Shown one piece after another: positions 7,097-15,802 of a DNA stretch of 31,997 nt. Below the pieces are notes generated by a model, which was given only the letters and a program-made list of their open reading frames with translations, was not told the DNA's origin and did no database searches. Source of the stretch: an uncultured Rickettsiales bacterium. Its GTDB lineage: Bacteria > Pseudomonadota > Alphaproteobacteria > UBA8366. The position numbers and the translations under genes are program-made. Positions within the stretch are counted from its first letter, which is position 1. Every line of letters starts with the position of its first letter. Location: positions 1 to 31,997 of the forward strand of contig CAJWTF010000027.1 in assembly GCA_913046825.1 (NCBI GenBank). The letters run 5' to 3'.

Positions 7097-7741
7097 ATGA
7101 CGACAACGCCGCCCGATTTCGACACCAATTTCCGTTCCAAGCTGCACGATCTGCTGATTTGGCGCCGCGATGTTCGTCGATTTCGAACCGACCCGCTCCC
7201 TTCGGATACGCTCATCCGACTAACCGACGCCGCAAGGCTCGCGCCATCGGTGGGCCTCAGCGAACCATGGCGTTTTGTCGTCGTCTCCTCCCATGCGCGG
7301 CGCCGCGCCATGCGCAGAAATTTTGAGTACGCAAACAAGGAGGCACTTGTAGGTTACAAGGGCGAGCGCGCGCAGCTCTACGCGTCACTGAAACTATCAG
7401 GCATGGATGCGGCCCCCTTACAAATCGCCGTCTTCGCGGATGAAGAAACCGACCAAGGGCACGCACTCGGTCGCGCCAGCATGCCGGAAACACTTATGTA
7501 CTCAACCGTAACCGCCATTCGTACTATGTGGCTGGTCGCGCGCGCCGAAGGGATCGGGATCGGATGGGTGTCGATTTTGGAACCGTCGGAAGTACCTAAA
7601 ATTCTCGATACACCCGCCGCTTGGCGTTTCGTCGCCTATCTCTGTATCGGTTTTCCAGAAAAAGAAAGCGAATCGCCAGCACTCGAAGACGCCAGATGGG
7701 AACACCGGCGACCCGGCAGCGACTTCGTTATCGAGCGCTGA
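7097..7741 (+). CDS. bluB: 5,6-dimethylbenzimidazole synthase
   Basis: BluB (214 residues) is a flavin-destructase of the nitroreductase fold. It uses O2 to cut reduced FMN and yields 5,6-dimethylbenzimidazole, the lower ligand of cobalamin. Visible family segments are 'LLIWRRDVRRFRTDPLP' (about 15-31), 'RLTDAARLAPSVGLSEPWRFVVV' (about 37-59), 'YKGERAQLYASLKLSGMDAAPLQIAVF' in the middle, and 'GIGIGWVSILEPSEVPKILD' near the C-terminus. The 'APSVGLSEPWRFV' and 'GWVSIL.P' blocks separate BluB from general nitroreductases. It is the first gene of the B12 island and fits with cobT and cobS next door, which use its product. Its stop overlaps the 3' end of cobS by 14 bases tail to tail. Requirement for O2 implies an aerobic route to the lower ligand. 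Confidence 0.92.
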   Translation: MTTTPPDFDTNFRSKLHDLLIWRRDVRRFRTDPLPSDTLIRLTDAARLAPSVGLSEPWRFVVVSSHARRRAMRRNFEYANKEALVGYKGERAQLYASLKLSGMDAAPLQIAVFADEETDQGHALGRASMPETLMYSTVTAIRTMWLVARAEGIGIGWVSILEPSEVPKILDTPAAWRFVAYLCIGFPEKESESPALEDARWEHRRPGSDFVIER

Positions 7742-8534
7742 TCGCAGCCAGAGCGGCAATCTCCACCACCTGAGCGGTCGCCCCTAAGACATCACCTGTT
7801 TGCCCGGCGATCTGGTTTCGAGCAAGCGCGGCGACCAATAACATCGCGACGACGCTCACCATGAACACCAATAGAGCCATCCCTAAACCAAGAGCAAACC
7901 AAGTAAAACCGAAACCGATTGCACCGCCTATCAGCGTTTGTCCCATGTGGGGCCGCCCTGCCGCCGCCGACAAGCCATCATCTCGTGCGATGGGAAGCAT
8001 GGCCATGACCGGTCCCATCGCACCGCGTGAAAGCGCCGCCGAGGCGACTAACGCAGAGCAGACCGTGGCGGGGTCTCCCAAACTTCCCAATATCGCGATC
8101 CGTGCCAATATCGAAAAAATCATGGCAGCGACACCGTAAGTTCCCACTCGGCTGTCGCGCATGATAGTTAATTTACGCTCGCGGCTGCTCCCGCCACCGA
8201 ACCCATCCGCGCAATCCGCCAGGCCGTCCTCATGTAATCCGCCGGTCGCGGCATACATGGCGGCCACCGCCACGATTGCCGACACCGCTCGCGGCAGGCC
8301 TACCACATCGCCAAGATAATACGCGAAGGCCCCAAAGAGACCGACCAAGACGCCGACCACCGGGAACACCCAAAGGGTGGCAGAGAGTGCAATACCGTCA
8401 TGACTGTTGTTGCCGCCGACGGGGAATCGCGTCAGAAACATCGTCGCCGTGCGTAGGGCGGTTACGGGATTGCGTTCGATCTGGCTGGACACGTGAGGCT
8501 CGTTTCTTGATGTTCCGGTCGGGTTAATGGACAT
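7728..8534 (-). CDS. cobS: Adenosylcobinamide-GDP ribazoletransferase (cobalamin synthase)
   Basis: This is an integral membrane enzyme of 268 residues (also called CobV). It joins adenosylcobinamide-GDP to alpha-ribazole(-phosphate), the last assembly step. The diagnostic block 'GGLHEDGLADCADGFGGG', with 'R.LTIMRDSRVGTYGV' just after it, carries the acidic Mg-binding residues. Hydrophobic helices occur on both sides ('ATLWVFPVVGVLVGLFGAF', 'WFALGLGMALLVFMVSVVAM'). N-terminal 'ALRTATMFLTRFPVG' is also standard. The ATG at 8534 was chosen, although the frame is open to 8648, because the longer version would run across the cobT start. Its start is only 17 bp from the cobT start on the opposite strand. 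Its 3' end overlaps bluB by 14 bases. Confidence 0.92.
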   Translation of the reverse strand: MSINPTGTSRNEPHVSSQIERNPVTALRTATMFLTRFPVGGNNSHDGIALSATLWVFPVVGVLVGLFGAFAYYLGDVVGLPRAVSAIVAVAAMYAATGGLHEDGLADCADGFGGGSSRERKLTIMRDSRVGTYGVAAMIFSILARIAILGSLGDPATVCSALVASAALSRGAMGPVMAMLPIARDDGLSAAAGRPHMGQTLIGGAIGFGFTWFALGLGMALLVFMVSVVAMLLVAALARNQIAGQTGDVLGATAQVVEIAALAAISAR

Positions 8535-8551
8535 AATTGAACGAGTAAGCG

Positions 8552-9583
8552 GTGAGCAACAAGGACACAAACACGCTAGAGTGGGTGCAAAATCTACTGG
8601 CGGACCTTCCTGGCTTGGACGAATCCGCCAGAGAGGCAGCTGCGGCACGGCAAGCCCAACTCACGAAACCGGCCGGATCACTCGGTCGACTTGAAGAGCT
8701 CGTCCTTTGGCTCGCAGCGTGGCAAGGCAAACACCCACCAACGCTCGACCATCCCCATGTCATTGTTTTTGCTGGCAATCACGGTGTCGCAGCAAAAGGC
8801 GTCTCCGCCTATCCAACGGACGTGACGGCGCAAATGGTTACGAATTTCCGCAATGGTGGCGCCGCGATCAATGCTCTTTCCCGATACACCTCCGCCGGCC
8901 TCTCGGTCGTTCCGATTAAGCTGGAACAACCGACGGAGGATTTTACGGCCACTCCGGCAATGAGTGAGAAGGAACTTGCGCATGCCCTCGATATAGGGCG
9001 CACTTCAATTCCCGAAGGTACAGACCTGCTGTTGCTCGGCGAAATGGGGATCGGCAATACAACATCCGCCGCCGCTCTCGCTTGCGCACTTTTCGGCGGC
9101 GTTCCTGCGGATTGGGTCGGTGCAGGTACCGGAGTCGATGCGGACGGCATTTCCCGCAAGCGACAAGCCATCGAGAATGCGCTGGCATTTCACGGCGACA
9201 CGCTCTCCGATCCCCTCGAGGCGTTACGCCGCGTCGGTGGGCGCGAGCTTGCCGCCATCGCAGGCGCTTGCCTGGAAGCCCGCCGTCGCCAGATACCTGT
9301 TGTCTTAGACGGCTATGTCTCTTCCGTTTCGGCCGCCGTGCTCAGCGGGTTCAGTCCCTCCGCACTCGATCATTGCTATATCGGACATATCTCCGCCGAG
9401 CCCGGACATCGCCGTCTTTTGCAAGCGCTCAATAAACCTGCATTACTGGATCTGGAAATGCGGCTCGGGGAAGCATCCGGTGCCGCAGTCGCCCTTTCCA
9501 TCATTGGCGCGGCATTGGCTACCCACAAAAACATGGCGACTTTTGCAGAAGCTGGGGTCGCCGGGCGTTCTAATCCAGAGTAG
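8552..9583 (+). CDS. cobT: Nicotinate-nucleotide--dimethylbenzimidazole phosphoribosyltransferase
   Basis: CobT (343 residues; CobU in Pseudomonas denitrificans naming) makes alpha-ribazole phosphate from nicotinate mononucleotide and dimethylbenzimidazole. Conserved segments are 'LTKPAGSLGRLEELVLWLAA' (about 37-56), 'VIVFAGNHGVAAKGVSAYP' (about 71-89), 'GEMGIGNTTSAAALACAL' and 'GTGVDADGISRK'. C-terminal 'PALLDLEMRLGEASGAA' holds the catalytic Glu of the family. This is not the cobaltochelatase CobT subunit, which shares the name. It starts with GTG at 8552 with only a weak ribosome binding site. The bluB product is its substrate. It ends about 20 bases before the riboswitch region of the next operon. 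Confidence 0.93.
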   Translation: MSNKDTNTLEWVQNLLADLPGLDESAREAAAARQAQLTKPAGSLGRLEELVLWLAAWQGKHPPTLDHPHVIVFAGNHGVAAKGVSAYPTDVTAQMVTNFRNGGAAINALSRYTSAGLSVVPIKLEQPTEDFTATPAMSEKELAHALDIGRTSIPEGTDLLLLGEMGIGNTTSAAALACALFGGVPADWVGAGTGVDADGISRKRQAIENALAFHGDTLSDPLEALRRVGGRELAAIAGACLEARRRQIPVVLDGYVSSVSAAVLSGFSPSALDHCYIGHISAEPGHRRLLQALNKPALLDLEMRLGEASGAAVALSIIGAALATHKNMATFAEAGVAGRSNPE

Positions 9584-9604
9584 ATCGAATCCAACTGGTT
9601 CACT

Positions 9605-9785
9605 TCGCCCCTTCGTGATAGCCTCTTCCCGCTGATCGAGAGGAAGCCGGTGCTTTCCTAGAGGAGAAATTCCGGCGCTGCCCCCGCAACTGTGAGCGGC
9701 GAGATCACGGCGATAACCACTGGCGGAGTTCCGCTGGGAAGGCGCTGTGATTGTTGACCCGAAGCCAGGATATTTTCGCCAGCAT
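9605..9785 (+). ncRNA. Cobalamin riboswitch (AdoCbl-type aptamer)
   Basis: The 235-bp leader of cobU contains the conserved cobalamin-aptamer elements in the right order. These are AAGCCGGTG (9644-9652), then GCTGCCCCCGCAACTGTGAG (9677-9696), CCACTGG (9718-9724), GGGAAGGCG (9736-9744), and the B12 box GAAGCCAGGATAT (9761-9773). Pairing such as CCTCT (9622-9626) with AGAGG (9639-9643) can form the first internal stem. Adenosylcobalamin binding is known to shut off downstream expression. The outer boundaries are approximate. There is no clear terminator hairpin with a T-run before the start codon. Hiding the ribosome binding site is therefore the more likely mode of control. Confidence 0.93.
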
Positions 9786-9800
9786 GTATTCAACACCCAG

Positions 9801-9814
9801 CCTCGGAGGGAGGA
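9801..9814 (+). promoter_or_regulatory. cobU ribosome binding site and possible riboswitch switch region
   Basis: GGAGGGAGGA (9805-9814) is four bases before the cobU ATG at 9819 and decides that start over the in-frame upstream GTG at 9747, which lies inside the aptamer. The adjoining CCTC (9801-9804) can pair with GAGG (9810-9813), a simple way to sequester the site. That pairing is an inference. Confidence 0.5.
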
Positions 9815-9818
9815 CAAA

Positions 9819-10358
9819 ATGGTGTCGCAGTCGAATTATTTGCCGCCCACCACTCTGGTGATCGGCGGTGCCCGTTCCGGCAAAAGCGCCTACGCGGAGA
9901 GATTGGTCGAAGAATCGGGTTTGAAACCGGTGTATCTTGCGACCGCGACGACCGGCGACGATGAGATGTCGGAACGCATCCGGATCCATATAGAACGCCG
10001 CGGCAATGTATGGTCGACTGTCGAAGAACCACTCGCGCTGACCACCGCCATTCAAGAACATTCCAATAACGGGTCAGCCGTTTTGGTCGATTGTCTGACC
10101 TTGTGGCTCAGCAATTTGATGACACTCTCCCGCAACATCGAACAAGAAACCCACGAATTGACGGCGACACTCCCCAATCTCAACGGGCCCGTTGTCTTCG
10201 TGACCAACGAAGTCGGACTGGGCATCGTGCCTGCTAACGAGCTGGCCCGCACATTTCGCGATCACGCCGGTCGCCTGAACCAAGCCGTAGCCCACGCTTC
10301 GGACCATGTGGTGATGATGATCTCTGGCCTCCCCATGTCTCTCAAATCGAACGGATAA
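9819..10358 (+). CDS. cobU: Bifunctional adenosylcobinamide kinase/guanylyltransferase
   Basis: This is a 179-residue enzyme (CobP in Pseudomonas denitrificans naming). It phosphorylates adenosylcobinamide and transfers GMP to it, activating it for joining with alpha-ribazole. The P-loop is 'GGARSGKS' (16-23). 'ATATTGDDEMSERIRIHIER' (41-60) contains His57 at the position of the guanylylated histidine. Further segments are 'DCLTLWLSNLM' and 'TNEVGLGIVPANELARTFRD', then 'HVVMMISGLPM' at the C-terminus. Length is normal for the family. It is the first gene under the cobalamin riboswitch, so its product and the four genes behind it should be repressed when B12 is plentiful. The stop is three bases from the cobW start. 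Confidence 0.93.
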   Translation: MVSQSNYLPPTTLVIGGARSGKSAYAERLVEESGLKPVYLATATTGDDEMSERIRIHIERRGNVWSTVEEPLALTTAIQEHSNNGSAVLVDCLTLWLSNLMTLSRNIEQETHELTATLPNLNGPVVFVTNEVGLGIVPANELARTFRDHAGRLNQAVAHASDHVVMMISGLPMSLKSNG

Positions 10359-10361
10359 TAC

Positions 10362-11414
10362 ATGTCGGAACACAAAAAGATCCCCGCAACCGTCGTGACT
10401 GGCTTTCTCGGCGCCGGTAAAACGACTCTGATTCGGCATCTGCTGGAAACTGCGAATGGCAAACGCTTGGCGTTAATCATTAATGAATTCGGCGATATCG
10501 GCGTCGATGGCGAGGTCCTTAAGGCATGCGGCAGCGAGACCTGTGGTGAGGAAGACATCGTCGAGCTCGCCAACGGATGCCTGTGCTGCACTGTCGCCGA
10601 CGATTTTATCCCCACCATCGAAGCCTTGCTCGCGCGCGACCCACAGCCAGATCATATCGTCATCGAGACATCAGGGTTAGCCCTGCCGAAACCTTTGGTA
10701 CGCGCTTTCGGATGGCCGGAAATCCGCACACGCCTGACCGTGGACGGGGTCGTCGCCGTTGTGGATGGGCCCGCCGTCGCTTCCGGACTTTTCGCCGCCG
10801 ATCCGGACGCCGTTCAAGCCCAACGAGAAGCCGACAAAGCACTGGATCACGACCGCCCGTTGGAAGAAGTGTTCGAGGATCAGGTCTTTTGTGCCGATCT
10901 CGTGATCGTCAACAAGACAGACGAGATGACACCTAAAGTTTTGGGCGCGACGTCGCGCAAGTTGCGGGCTAAGTTGCGCCCCTCCGTCAAGATGATTGAA
11001 ACCAGCCATGCGGCCATAAACGCCGAAATTTTATTGGGCCTGACCGCAGCCGCAGAAGACAATCTGGATGCTCGCCCGTCCCATCATGATGATGAGGACG
11101 ACCACGAGCATGACGATTTTAACAGCTTCGTCGTCGAGCTGCCGGAACTGGCATCACCCGATATTCTGACGGAACGCATCGAAACTCTGTTTGCCCAACA
11201 CGACGTCCTTCGCCTGAAAGGCTTTGCCGCCATCGCTGGCAAAGATATGCGGTTGCTCGTGCAAGGCGTTGGGACTCGCCTCAACAGCTATTTCGACCGC
11301 GATTGGCGTGCGGATGAAGCACGCCGCACGAGATTGGTGGTGATCGGCCTGCATGGCCTAGATAAATTGGGCATCGAGGCAATCTTGCAAGACGACATCG
11401 GAGCGGCGGCCTAG
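10362..11414 (+). CDS. cobW: CobW-family GTPase (metallochaperone)
   Basis: CobW (350 residues) belongs to the G3E GTPases, thought to deliver metal to target enzymes. The N-terminal domain shows the P-loop GFLGAGKT (14-21), 'NEFGDIGVDGEVLKACGSE', and the metal-binding motif GCLCC (72-76). It also has 'ETSGLALPKPLV' and the guanine-specificity motif NKTD. Two further Cys (56 and 61) lie just before the GCLCC loop. A linker rich in His and acidic residues ('HHDDEDDHEHDD', about 238-249) separates it from the C-terminal domain ('VLRLKGFAAIAGKDMRLLVQ'). It is placed between cobU and cobN. That position suggests cobalt delivery for the CobN chelatase, a standard proposal for CobW but not proven from sequence. 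Gaps to both neighbours are three bases. Confidence 0.92.
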   Translation: MSEHKKIPATVVTGFLGAGKTTLIRHLLETANGKRLALIINEFGDIGVDGEVLKACGSETCGEEDIVELANGCLCCTVADDFIPTIEALLARDPQPDHIVIETSGLALPKPLVRAFGWPEIRTRLTVDGVVAVVDGPAVASGLFAADPDAVQAQREADKALDHDRPLEEVFEDQVFCADLVIVNKTDEMTPKVLGATSRKLRAKLRPSVKMIETSHAAINAEILLGLTAAAEDNLDARPSHHDDEDDHEHDDFNSFVVELPELASPDILTERIETLFAQHDVLRLKGFAAIAGKDMRLLVQGVGTRLNSYFDRDWRADEARRTRLVVIGLHGLDKLGIEAILQDDIGAAA

Positions 11415-11417
11415 CCC

Positions 11418-14400
11418 ATGCACCTTCTGGCAGCACAACCGGGACAGATCGTCGACGGCAGTGAGGCCGTCGATCTTGGACAGAGCCCGGGCGAGATCGT
11501 GTTCATCTCCGCCGCTGATACAGAACTCGCATGCCTGGCCGACCTCCGCGCTGGGATGGATGATGATTTCCCGACGTTGCGTCTCGCCAACCTAATGTCA
11601 CTCTCCCACAACATGTCGGTTGATCTCTACGTCGACGCAGTCATCCGACACGCAAAGCTGGTCATTGTACGATGCCTGGGAGGCGCTGGATACTGGCCTT
11701 ATGGGATCGAGCGAATTGCCGAGACCTGCCGCAACCGGAATATCGCGCTGGCACTGCTCCCCGGCGACGATCAACCCGATGCCACGCTCGACGGCTTCAG
11801 CACGCTGGAACACGAAGCGCGACACCGGCTCTGGCAATACCGCATCCATGGGGGTGTGGAAAACGACCGCAACTTCCTGCGTTTTGCCGCCACTTTGATC
11901 GGCCATACGGCGGACTGGAACCCACCACGTCAGTTGTTGCGCGCTGGGTTGTATTGGCCCGATCTGGAAACACCAGATATCAGCGAGTTGCGCGACGTCT
12001 GGCGAAATGCCGCACCAGTCGCCGTAGTCACTTTCTATAAGGCTCTGGTGCAGGCAGGCACTCTAGCACCCATCGATGCACTAATCGACGCGCTCTACGT
12101 ACGCGGGGTCAATCCGCTTCCCATATATATCTCTAGCCTCAAGGACCCTGTCTCGGTCGAACTCCTGACGTCCATTTGCGAAGAGATCGCGCCGTCGATT
12201 GTCTTGAACGCAACCGGGTTCGCCGTCTCACAACCGGGAGCGCCGAGAACGGGGACCGCCTTCGACACTATGGGATGTCCCGTTTTGCAGATTGTCCTAG
12301 GGGGCTCGACGCACGCCGGTTGGGAATCCAATGTCCAGGGATTATCACCCAAGGATTTGGCAATGAATGTGGTGCTGCCGGAAGTTGACGGTAGAATTCT
12401 CGCCCGCGCCATCTCATTTAAATCGGAAGCGCGCTACGATCCCAAAACAGAAATCTCCGTGGCGTATCATGAAGCGGTGCCGGATCGCGTCAACTTCACC
12501 GCCGACCTTGCAGCGCGTTGGATCCGGCTCTCCCAGACACCGGCACAAGACAGACGAATCGCCATCGTTCTCGCCAATTATCCAAACAAGGACGGTCGGC
12601 TCGGCAACGGCGTCGGGCTCGACACGCCAGCCAGCGCCATCAACGTTTTGAATTTGCTGGCCCACCATGATTACACCGTCGACGGTATTCCGAGCGACGG
12701 AAATGCCTTGATGCAGAAACTCTCCGCCGGACCGACCAACGCGCTAGACCGGCGACACCAGCGCAAAGGGGGTGTCCGTCTATCGCAATTGGAATACCAA
12801 ACGCATTTCGACACACTACCGGAAAGCGTGCGCCACAAGGTAAGCAAGCGTTGGGGCGCCCCGGCGACCGACCCCTTCGTCATCGGCGCCGATTTCCTGC
12901 TCCCGGTTCTCGAACTCGGCAATATCGTGGTCGCGATCCAACCGGCACGCGGTTACAACATCGACCCGGCGGAAAGTTATCATGATCCCGACTTGGTTCC
13001 GCCACATGGCTATATCGCCTTCTATGCTTGGCTGCGGAAATCCTATGACGCCCATGCGGTGATCCATCTCGGCAAGCACGGCAATCTCGAGTGGCTGCCA
13101 GGCAAAGCCGTCGCTTTGTCTAAGGACTGCTTTCCTGAGGCGGTCTTCGGCGCGATGCCGCATCTCTATCCCTTTATTGTCAACGATCCGGGCGAAGGCG
13201 CGCAAGCGAAGCGGCGAACTTCCGCCGTCATCATCGATCATCTGACACCGCCCCTCACCCGTGCTGAATCATACGGTCCACTAAAGGATTTAGAGGCGCT
13301 GGTTGACGAATATTACGAAGCTGCCGGTATCGACCCACGCCGGATTGAACTCTTACGCACCCAAATTCTCGACCTCGCGCAGGCCACCGGCCTCGACAAG
13401 GACACCGGTATGGTGGCTGAGGAAGAACCGGCATCCGCCCTCGCCAAACTCGACAATTATCTCTGCGAATTGAAGGAAATGCAGATCCGGAACGGTCTGC
13501 ATGTATTCGGCGATTCGCCCGACGGAACGTTGCGCAACGACCTATTGGTCGCTCTAACCAGGATTCCGCGAAACGCGGGCGTAGCAGGTGACGCGTCGCT
13601 GATCCGGGCGCTCGCTACCGACCTTCAACTAGCAGATTTCGACCCGCTCGATTGTGAAATGGCAGCCGACTGGATGGGTTTGCGCCCAGACGCATTGAAT
13701 CTCTGCGAAGATACTTGGCGGTCGGCCGGCGACACAGTCGAACGCTTGGAGGCGCTTGCCCTTCGGCTGGTGCGCGGCGATGCAGTGCCGGCGGCCCATT
13801 GGCAACACACCCTTGACGTGCTGACCGAAATTCAGGAACAGGTGGCGCCCTCCGTGGATCAAAGCGGCAGGGCTGAAATTGAAGCAATATTGACCGGACT
13901 TGACGGTAAGTTCGTGATCCCCGGCCCCTCCGGCGCACCGACGCGGGGACGCCTCGATGTGCTGCCGACGGGTCGAAATTTTTATTCCGTCGACAATCGC
14001 ACCGTCCCGACCCCCGCGGCTTGGCTACTTGGCTGGAAATCGGCCGACCTGCTGATCGCCCACCATCGCCAAACCCAAGGTGCCTGGCCCCGCACCATCG
14101 TGCTGTCAGCTTGGGGCACCTCTAATATGCGAACTGGCGGCGAAGATATCGCTCAGGCACTAGCGCTGATGGGCGTGCGACCACAATGGGACAACGCCTC
14201 TCGGCGGGTGACCGGGTTTGAAATTCTGCCACTCGACACCTTGGACCGGCCCCGGGTCGATGTGACCTTGCGCATTTCCGGCTTCTTCCGTGACGCCTTT
14301 CCAGCGCAGATCGATCTATTTGATTCCGCCGTCCGCGACGTCGCCGCCTTGGACGAATCAGAAGCTGATAACCCGTTGGCGGCGCGAACACGGATCGAGC

Positions 14401-15170
14401 AAGGACGCTTGATCGCTGACGGCGTAGACGAGAGCATCGCGGCGAAGCGCGCCGGGCATCGCATTTTTGGATCGAAACCGGGCTCCTATGGTGCCGGTCT
14501 GCAAGCCTTGATCGACGAGCGCGGCTGGGAGAGCGAGGGCGATCTCGCCCGCGCCTATATCGCCTGGGGTGGATATGCCTATGGCGGGGGCGCTGAAGGA
14601 ACAGCAGAACACCGCTTATTCGAGGAACGCCTGAGCCTCGTCGAGGCGGTCGTCCACAATCAAGACAATCGGGAACACGACCTGCTGGATTCGGACGATT
14701 ACTATCAGTTCGAAGGGGGCGCCACGACGGCGGTCCGCCATTTATCGGGACAACAACCAGCGATCTATCACAACGATCACTCGCATCCCGAATCACCAAG
14801 GATCCGCAATTTGGAAGACGAGATCGGCCGCGTCGTGCGCGCCCGCGTCGTCAACCCGAAGTGGATTTCAGGCGTGATGCGTCACGGTTACAAAGGTGCC
14901 TTTGAGATGGCAGCGACCGTCGACTACCTCTTCGCCTTTGCCGCGACCGCGCGTGTCGTACAAGACCATCATTTCGATTTGGTCTACGATGCCTATCTCG
15001 GTGACAATGAGGTGCGGCAATTCCTGATCGACAATAACCCGGCCGCTGCAAAAGAGATTGCCGAACGATTGATCGAGGCCCAGGAAAGAGGCCTCTGGAA
15101 ACCGCGTTCGAACGCCGGCCGAGCGCTATTGGAAGAATTAGCGGACGACAACTTGAGGGCCGTATCATGA
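11418..15170 (+). CDS. cobN: Cobaltochelatase large subunit CobN
   Basis: CobN (1250 residues, the full usual length) is the porphyrin/corrin-binding subunit of the ATP-dependent cobaltochelatase. That enzyme inserts cobalt into hydrogenobyrinic acid a,c-diamide. Family blocks include 'GGAGYWPYGIERI' near the N-terminus, 'RIAIVLANYPNKDGRLGNGVGLDTP' (about 379-403) and 'AVIHLGKHGNLEWLPGKAVALS' (about 547-568). 'LSAWGTSNMRTGGEDIAQALALMGVRP' and the C-terminal 'KWISGVMRHGYKGAFEMAATVDYLFAFAATA' complete the set. It is homologous to the magnesium chelatase H subunit. The partner subunits CobS and CobT of the complex are not in this window. It lies downstream of the riboswitch and is coupled to cobO by an ATGA overlap. 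The frame is intact throughout. Confidence 0.95.
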   Translation: MHLLAAQPGQIVDGSEAVDLGQSPGEIVFISAADTELACLADLRAGMDDDFPTLRLANLMSLSHNMSVDLYVDAVIRHAKLVIVRCLGGAGYWPYGIERIAETCRNRNIALALLPGDDQPDATLDGFSTLEHEARHRLWQYRIHGGVENDRNFLRFAATLIGHTADWNPPRQLLRAGLYWPDLETPDISELRDVWRNAAPVAVVTFYKALVQAGTLAPIDALIDALYVRGVNPLPIYISSLKDPVSVELLTSICEEIAPSIVLNATGFAVSQPGAPRTGTAFDTMGCPVLQIVLGGSTHAGWESNVQGLSPKDLAMNVVLPEVDGRILARAISFKSEARYDPKTEISVAYHEAVPDRVNFTADLAARWIRLSQTPAQDRRIAIVLANYPNKDGRLGNGVGLDTPASAINVLNLLAHHDYTVDGIPSDGNALMQKLSAGPTNALDRRHQRKGGVRLSQLEYQTHFDTLPESVRHKVSKRWGAPATDPFVIGADFLLPVLELGNIVVAIQPARGYNIDPAESYHDPDLVPPHGYIAFYAWLRKSYDAHAVIHLGKHGNLEWLPGKAVALSKDCFPEAVFGAMPHLYPFIVNDPGEGAQAKRRTSAVIIDHLTPPLTRAESYGPLKDLEALVDEYYEAAGIDPRRIELLRTQILDLAQATGLDKDTGMVAEEEPASALAKLDNYLCELKEMQIRNGLHVFGDSPDGTLRNDLLVALTRIPRNAGVAGDASLIRALATDLQLADFDPLDCEMAADWMGLRPDALNLCEDTWRSAGDTVERLEALALRLVRGDAVPAAHWQHTLDVLTEIQEQVAPSVDQSGRAEIEAILTGLDGKFVIPGPSGAPTRGRLDVLPTGRNFYSVDNRTVPTPAAWLLGWKSADLLIAHHRQTQGAWPRTIVLSAWGTSNMRTGGEDIAQALALMGVRPQWDNASRRVTGFEILPLDTLDRPRVDVTLRISGFFRDAFPAQIDLFDSAVRDVAALDESEADNPLAARTRIEQGRLIADGVDESIAAKRAGHRIFGSKPGSYGAGLQALIDERGWESEGDLARAYIAWGGYAYGGGAEGTAEHRLFEERLSLVEAVVHNQDNREHDLLDSDDYYQFEGGATTAVRHLSGQQPAIYHNDHSHPESPRIRNLEDEIGRVVRARVVNPKWISGVMRHGYKGAFEMAATVDYLFAFAATARVVQDHHFDLVYDAYLGDNEVRQFLIDNNPAAAKEIAERLIEAQERGLWKPRSNAGRALLEELADDNLRAVS

Positions 15171-15799
15171 GCGACAAATCGCAAGACGAAATCAACGAAC
15201 GCGCCAACGAAAAATCACGCAAGCGCAAGGAAGCGCGCGACCGGATGCTGGCGACAAAAACCATCGAGAAGGGTTTGCTGATCGTCCATACGGGTAAGGG
15301 CAAAGGCAAATCGACCGCTGCCTTTGGCTTGGTCATGCGGGCACTCGGCCATGGTATGCGGATCGGCATCATCCAGTTCGTGAAAGGCAAATGGGAGACC
15401 GGCGAACGGGACATCTTGGATAAATTTCCTGATCTAGTAACCATTCGTACTATGGGTGAGGGCTTCACCTGGGAAACCCAAGACCGTGGCCGCGACATCG
15501 CCGCCGCGGAGACCGCATGGGAAGCCGCGAAGGAAATGATCGACGCAAGCCGGGGGCCCGATCCGAAATACGATCTCGTCCTATTGGACGAGCTCAACAT
15601 CGTACTGCGTTACGACTACATCCCGCTTGACGATGTCGTTGCCTTCCTCACCGCGAAACCGGAGGACCTGCACGTGATCGTCACCGGCCGCAATGCCAAG
15701 GAACCGTTGATCGAAGTCGCAGACCTAGTGACGGAAATGACGATGGTGAAGCATCCGTTCCGAGCCGGGGTCAAAGCACAGAAGGGCATCGAGTTCTAA
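15167..15799 (+). CDS. cobO: Corrinoid adenosyltransferase (CobA/CobO type)
   Basis: CobO (210 residues) transfers the adenosyl group of ATP to cob(I)yrinic acid a,c-diamide and other corrinoids. The P-loop is GKGKGKST (43-50) followed by AAFGLVMRALGHGMRIGIIQF. 'GDVLL-type' Walker B appears as 'YDLVLLDELNIVLRYDYIP', and the ending 'MTMVKHPFRAGVKAQKGIEF' is nearly invariant in this family. The N-terminal 30 residues are highly charged ('ERANEKSRKRKEARDRML'), as is usual for CobO. It starts inside the cobN stop (ATGA) and ends three bases before cobQ, so it belongs to the riboswitch operon. Its product is the substrate of CobQ. Confidence 0.95.
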   Translation: MSDKSQDEINERANEKSRKRKEARDRMLATKTIEKGLLIVHTGKGKGKSTAAFGLVMRALGHGMRIGIIQFVKGKWETGERDILDKFPDLVTIRTMGEGFTWETQDRGRDIAAAETAWEAAKEMIDASRGPDPKYDLVLLDELNIVLRYDYIPLDDVVAFLTAKPEDLHVIVTGRNAKEPLIEVADLVTEMTMVKHPFRAGVKAQKGIEF

Positions 15800-15802
15800 T
15801 TT

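Noticed and set aside
8552..9583. Cobaltochelatase subunit CobT
   Set aside because: The name is shared, but the motifs (KPAGSLGRLEEL, LDLEMRLGEASGA) are those of the phosphoribosyltransferase.
14122..14799. Minus-strand frame of 225 codons inside cobN
   Set aside because: Highly Arg/Pro-rich shadow of the GC-rich cobN coding strand; cobN is intact on the plus strand.
14851..15600. Minus-strand frame of 249 codons across cobN/cobO
   Set aside because: Ser/Arg-rich antisense shadow covering the ends of two well-recognised genes.
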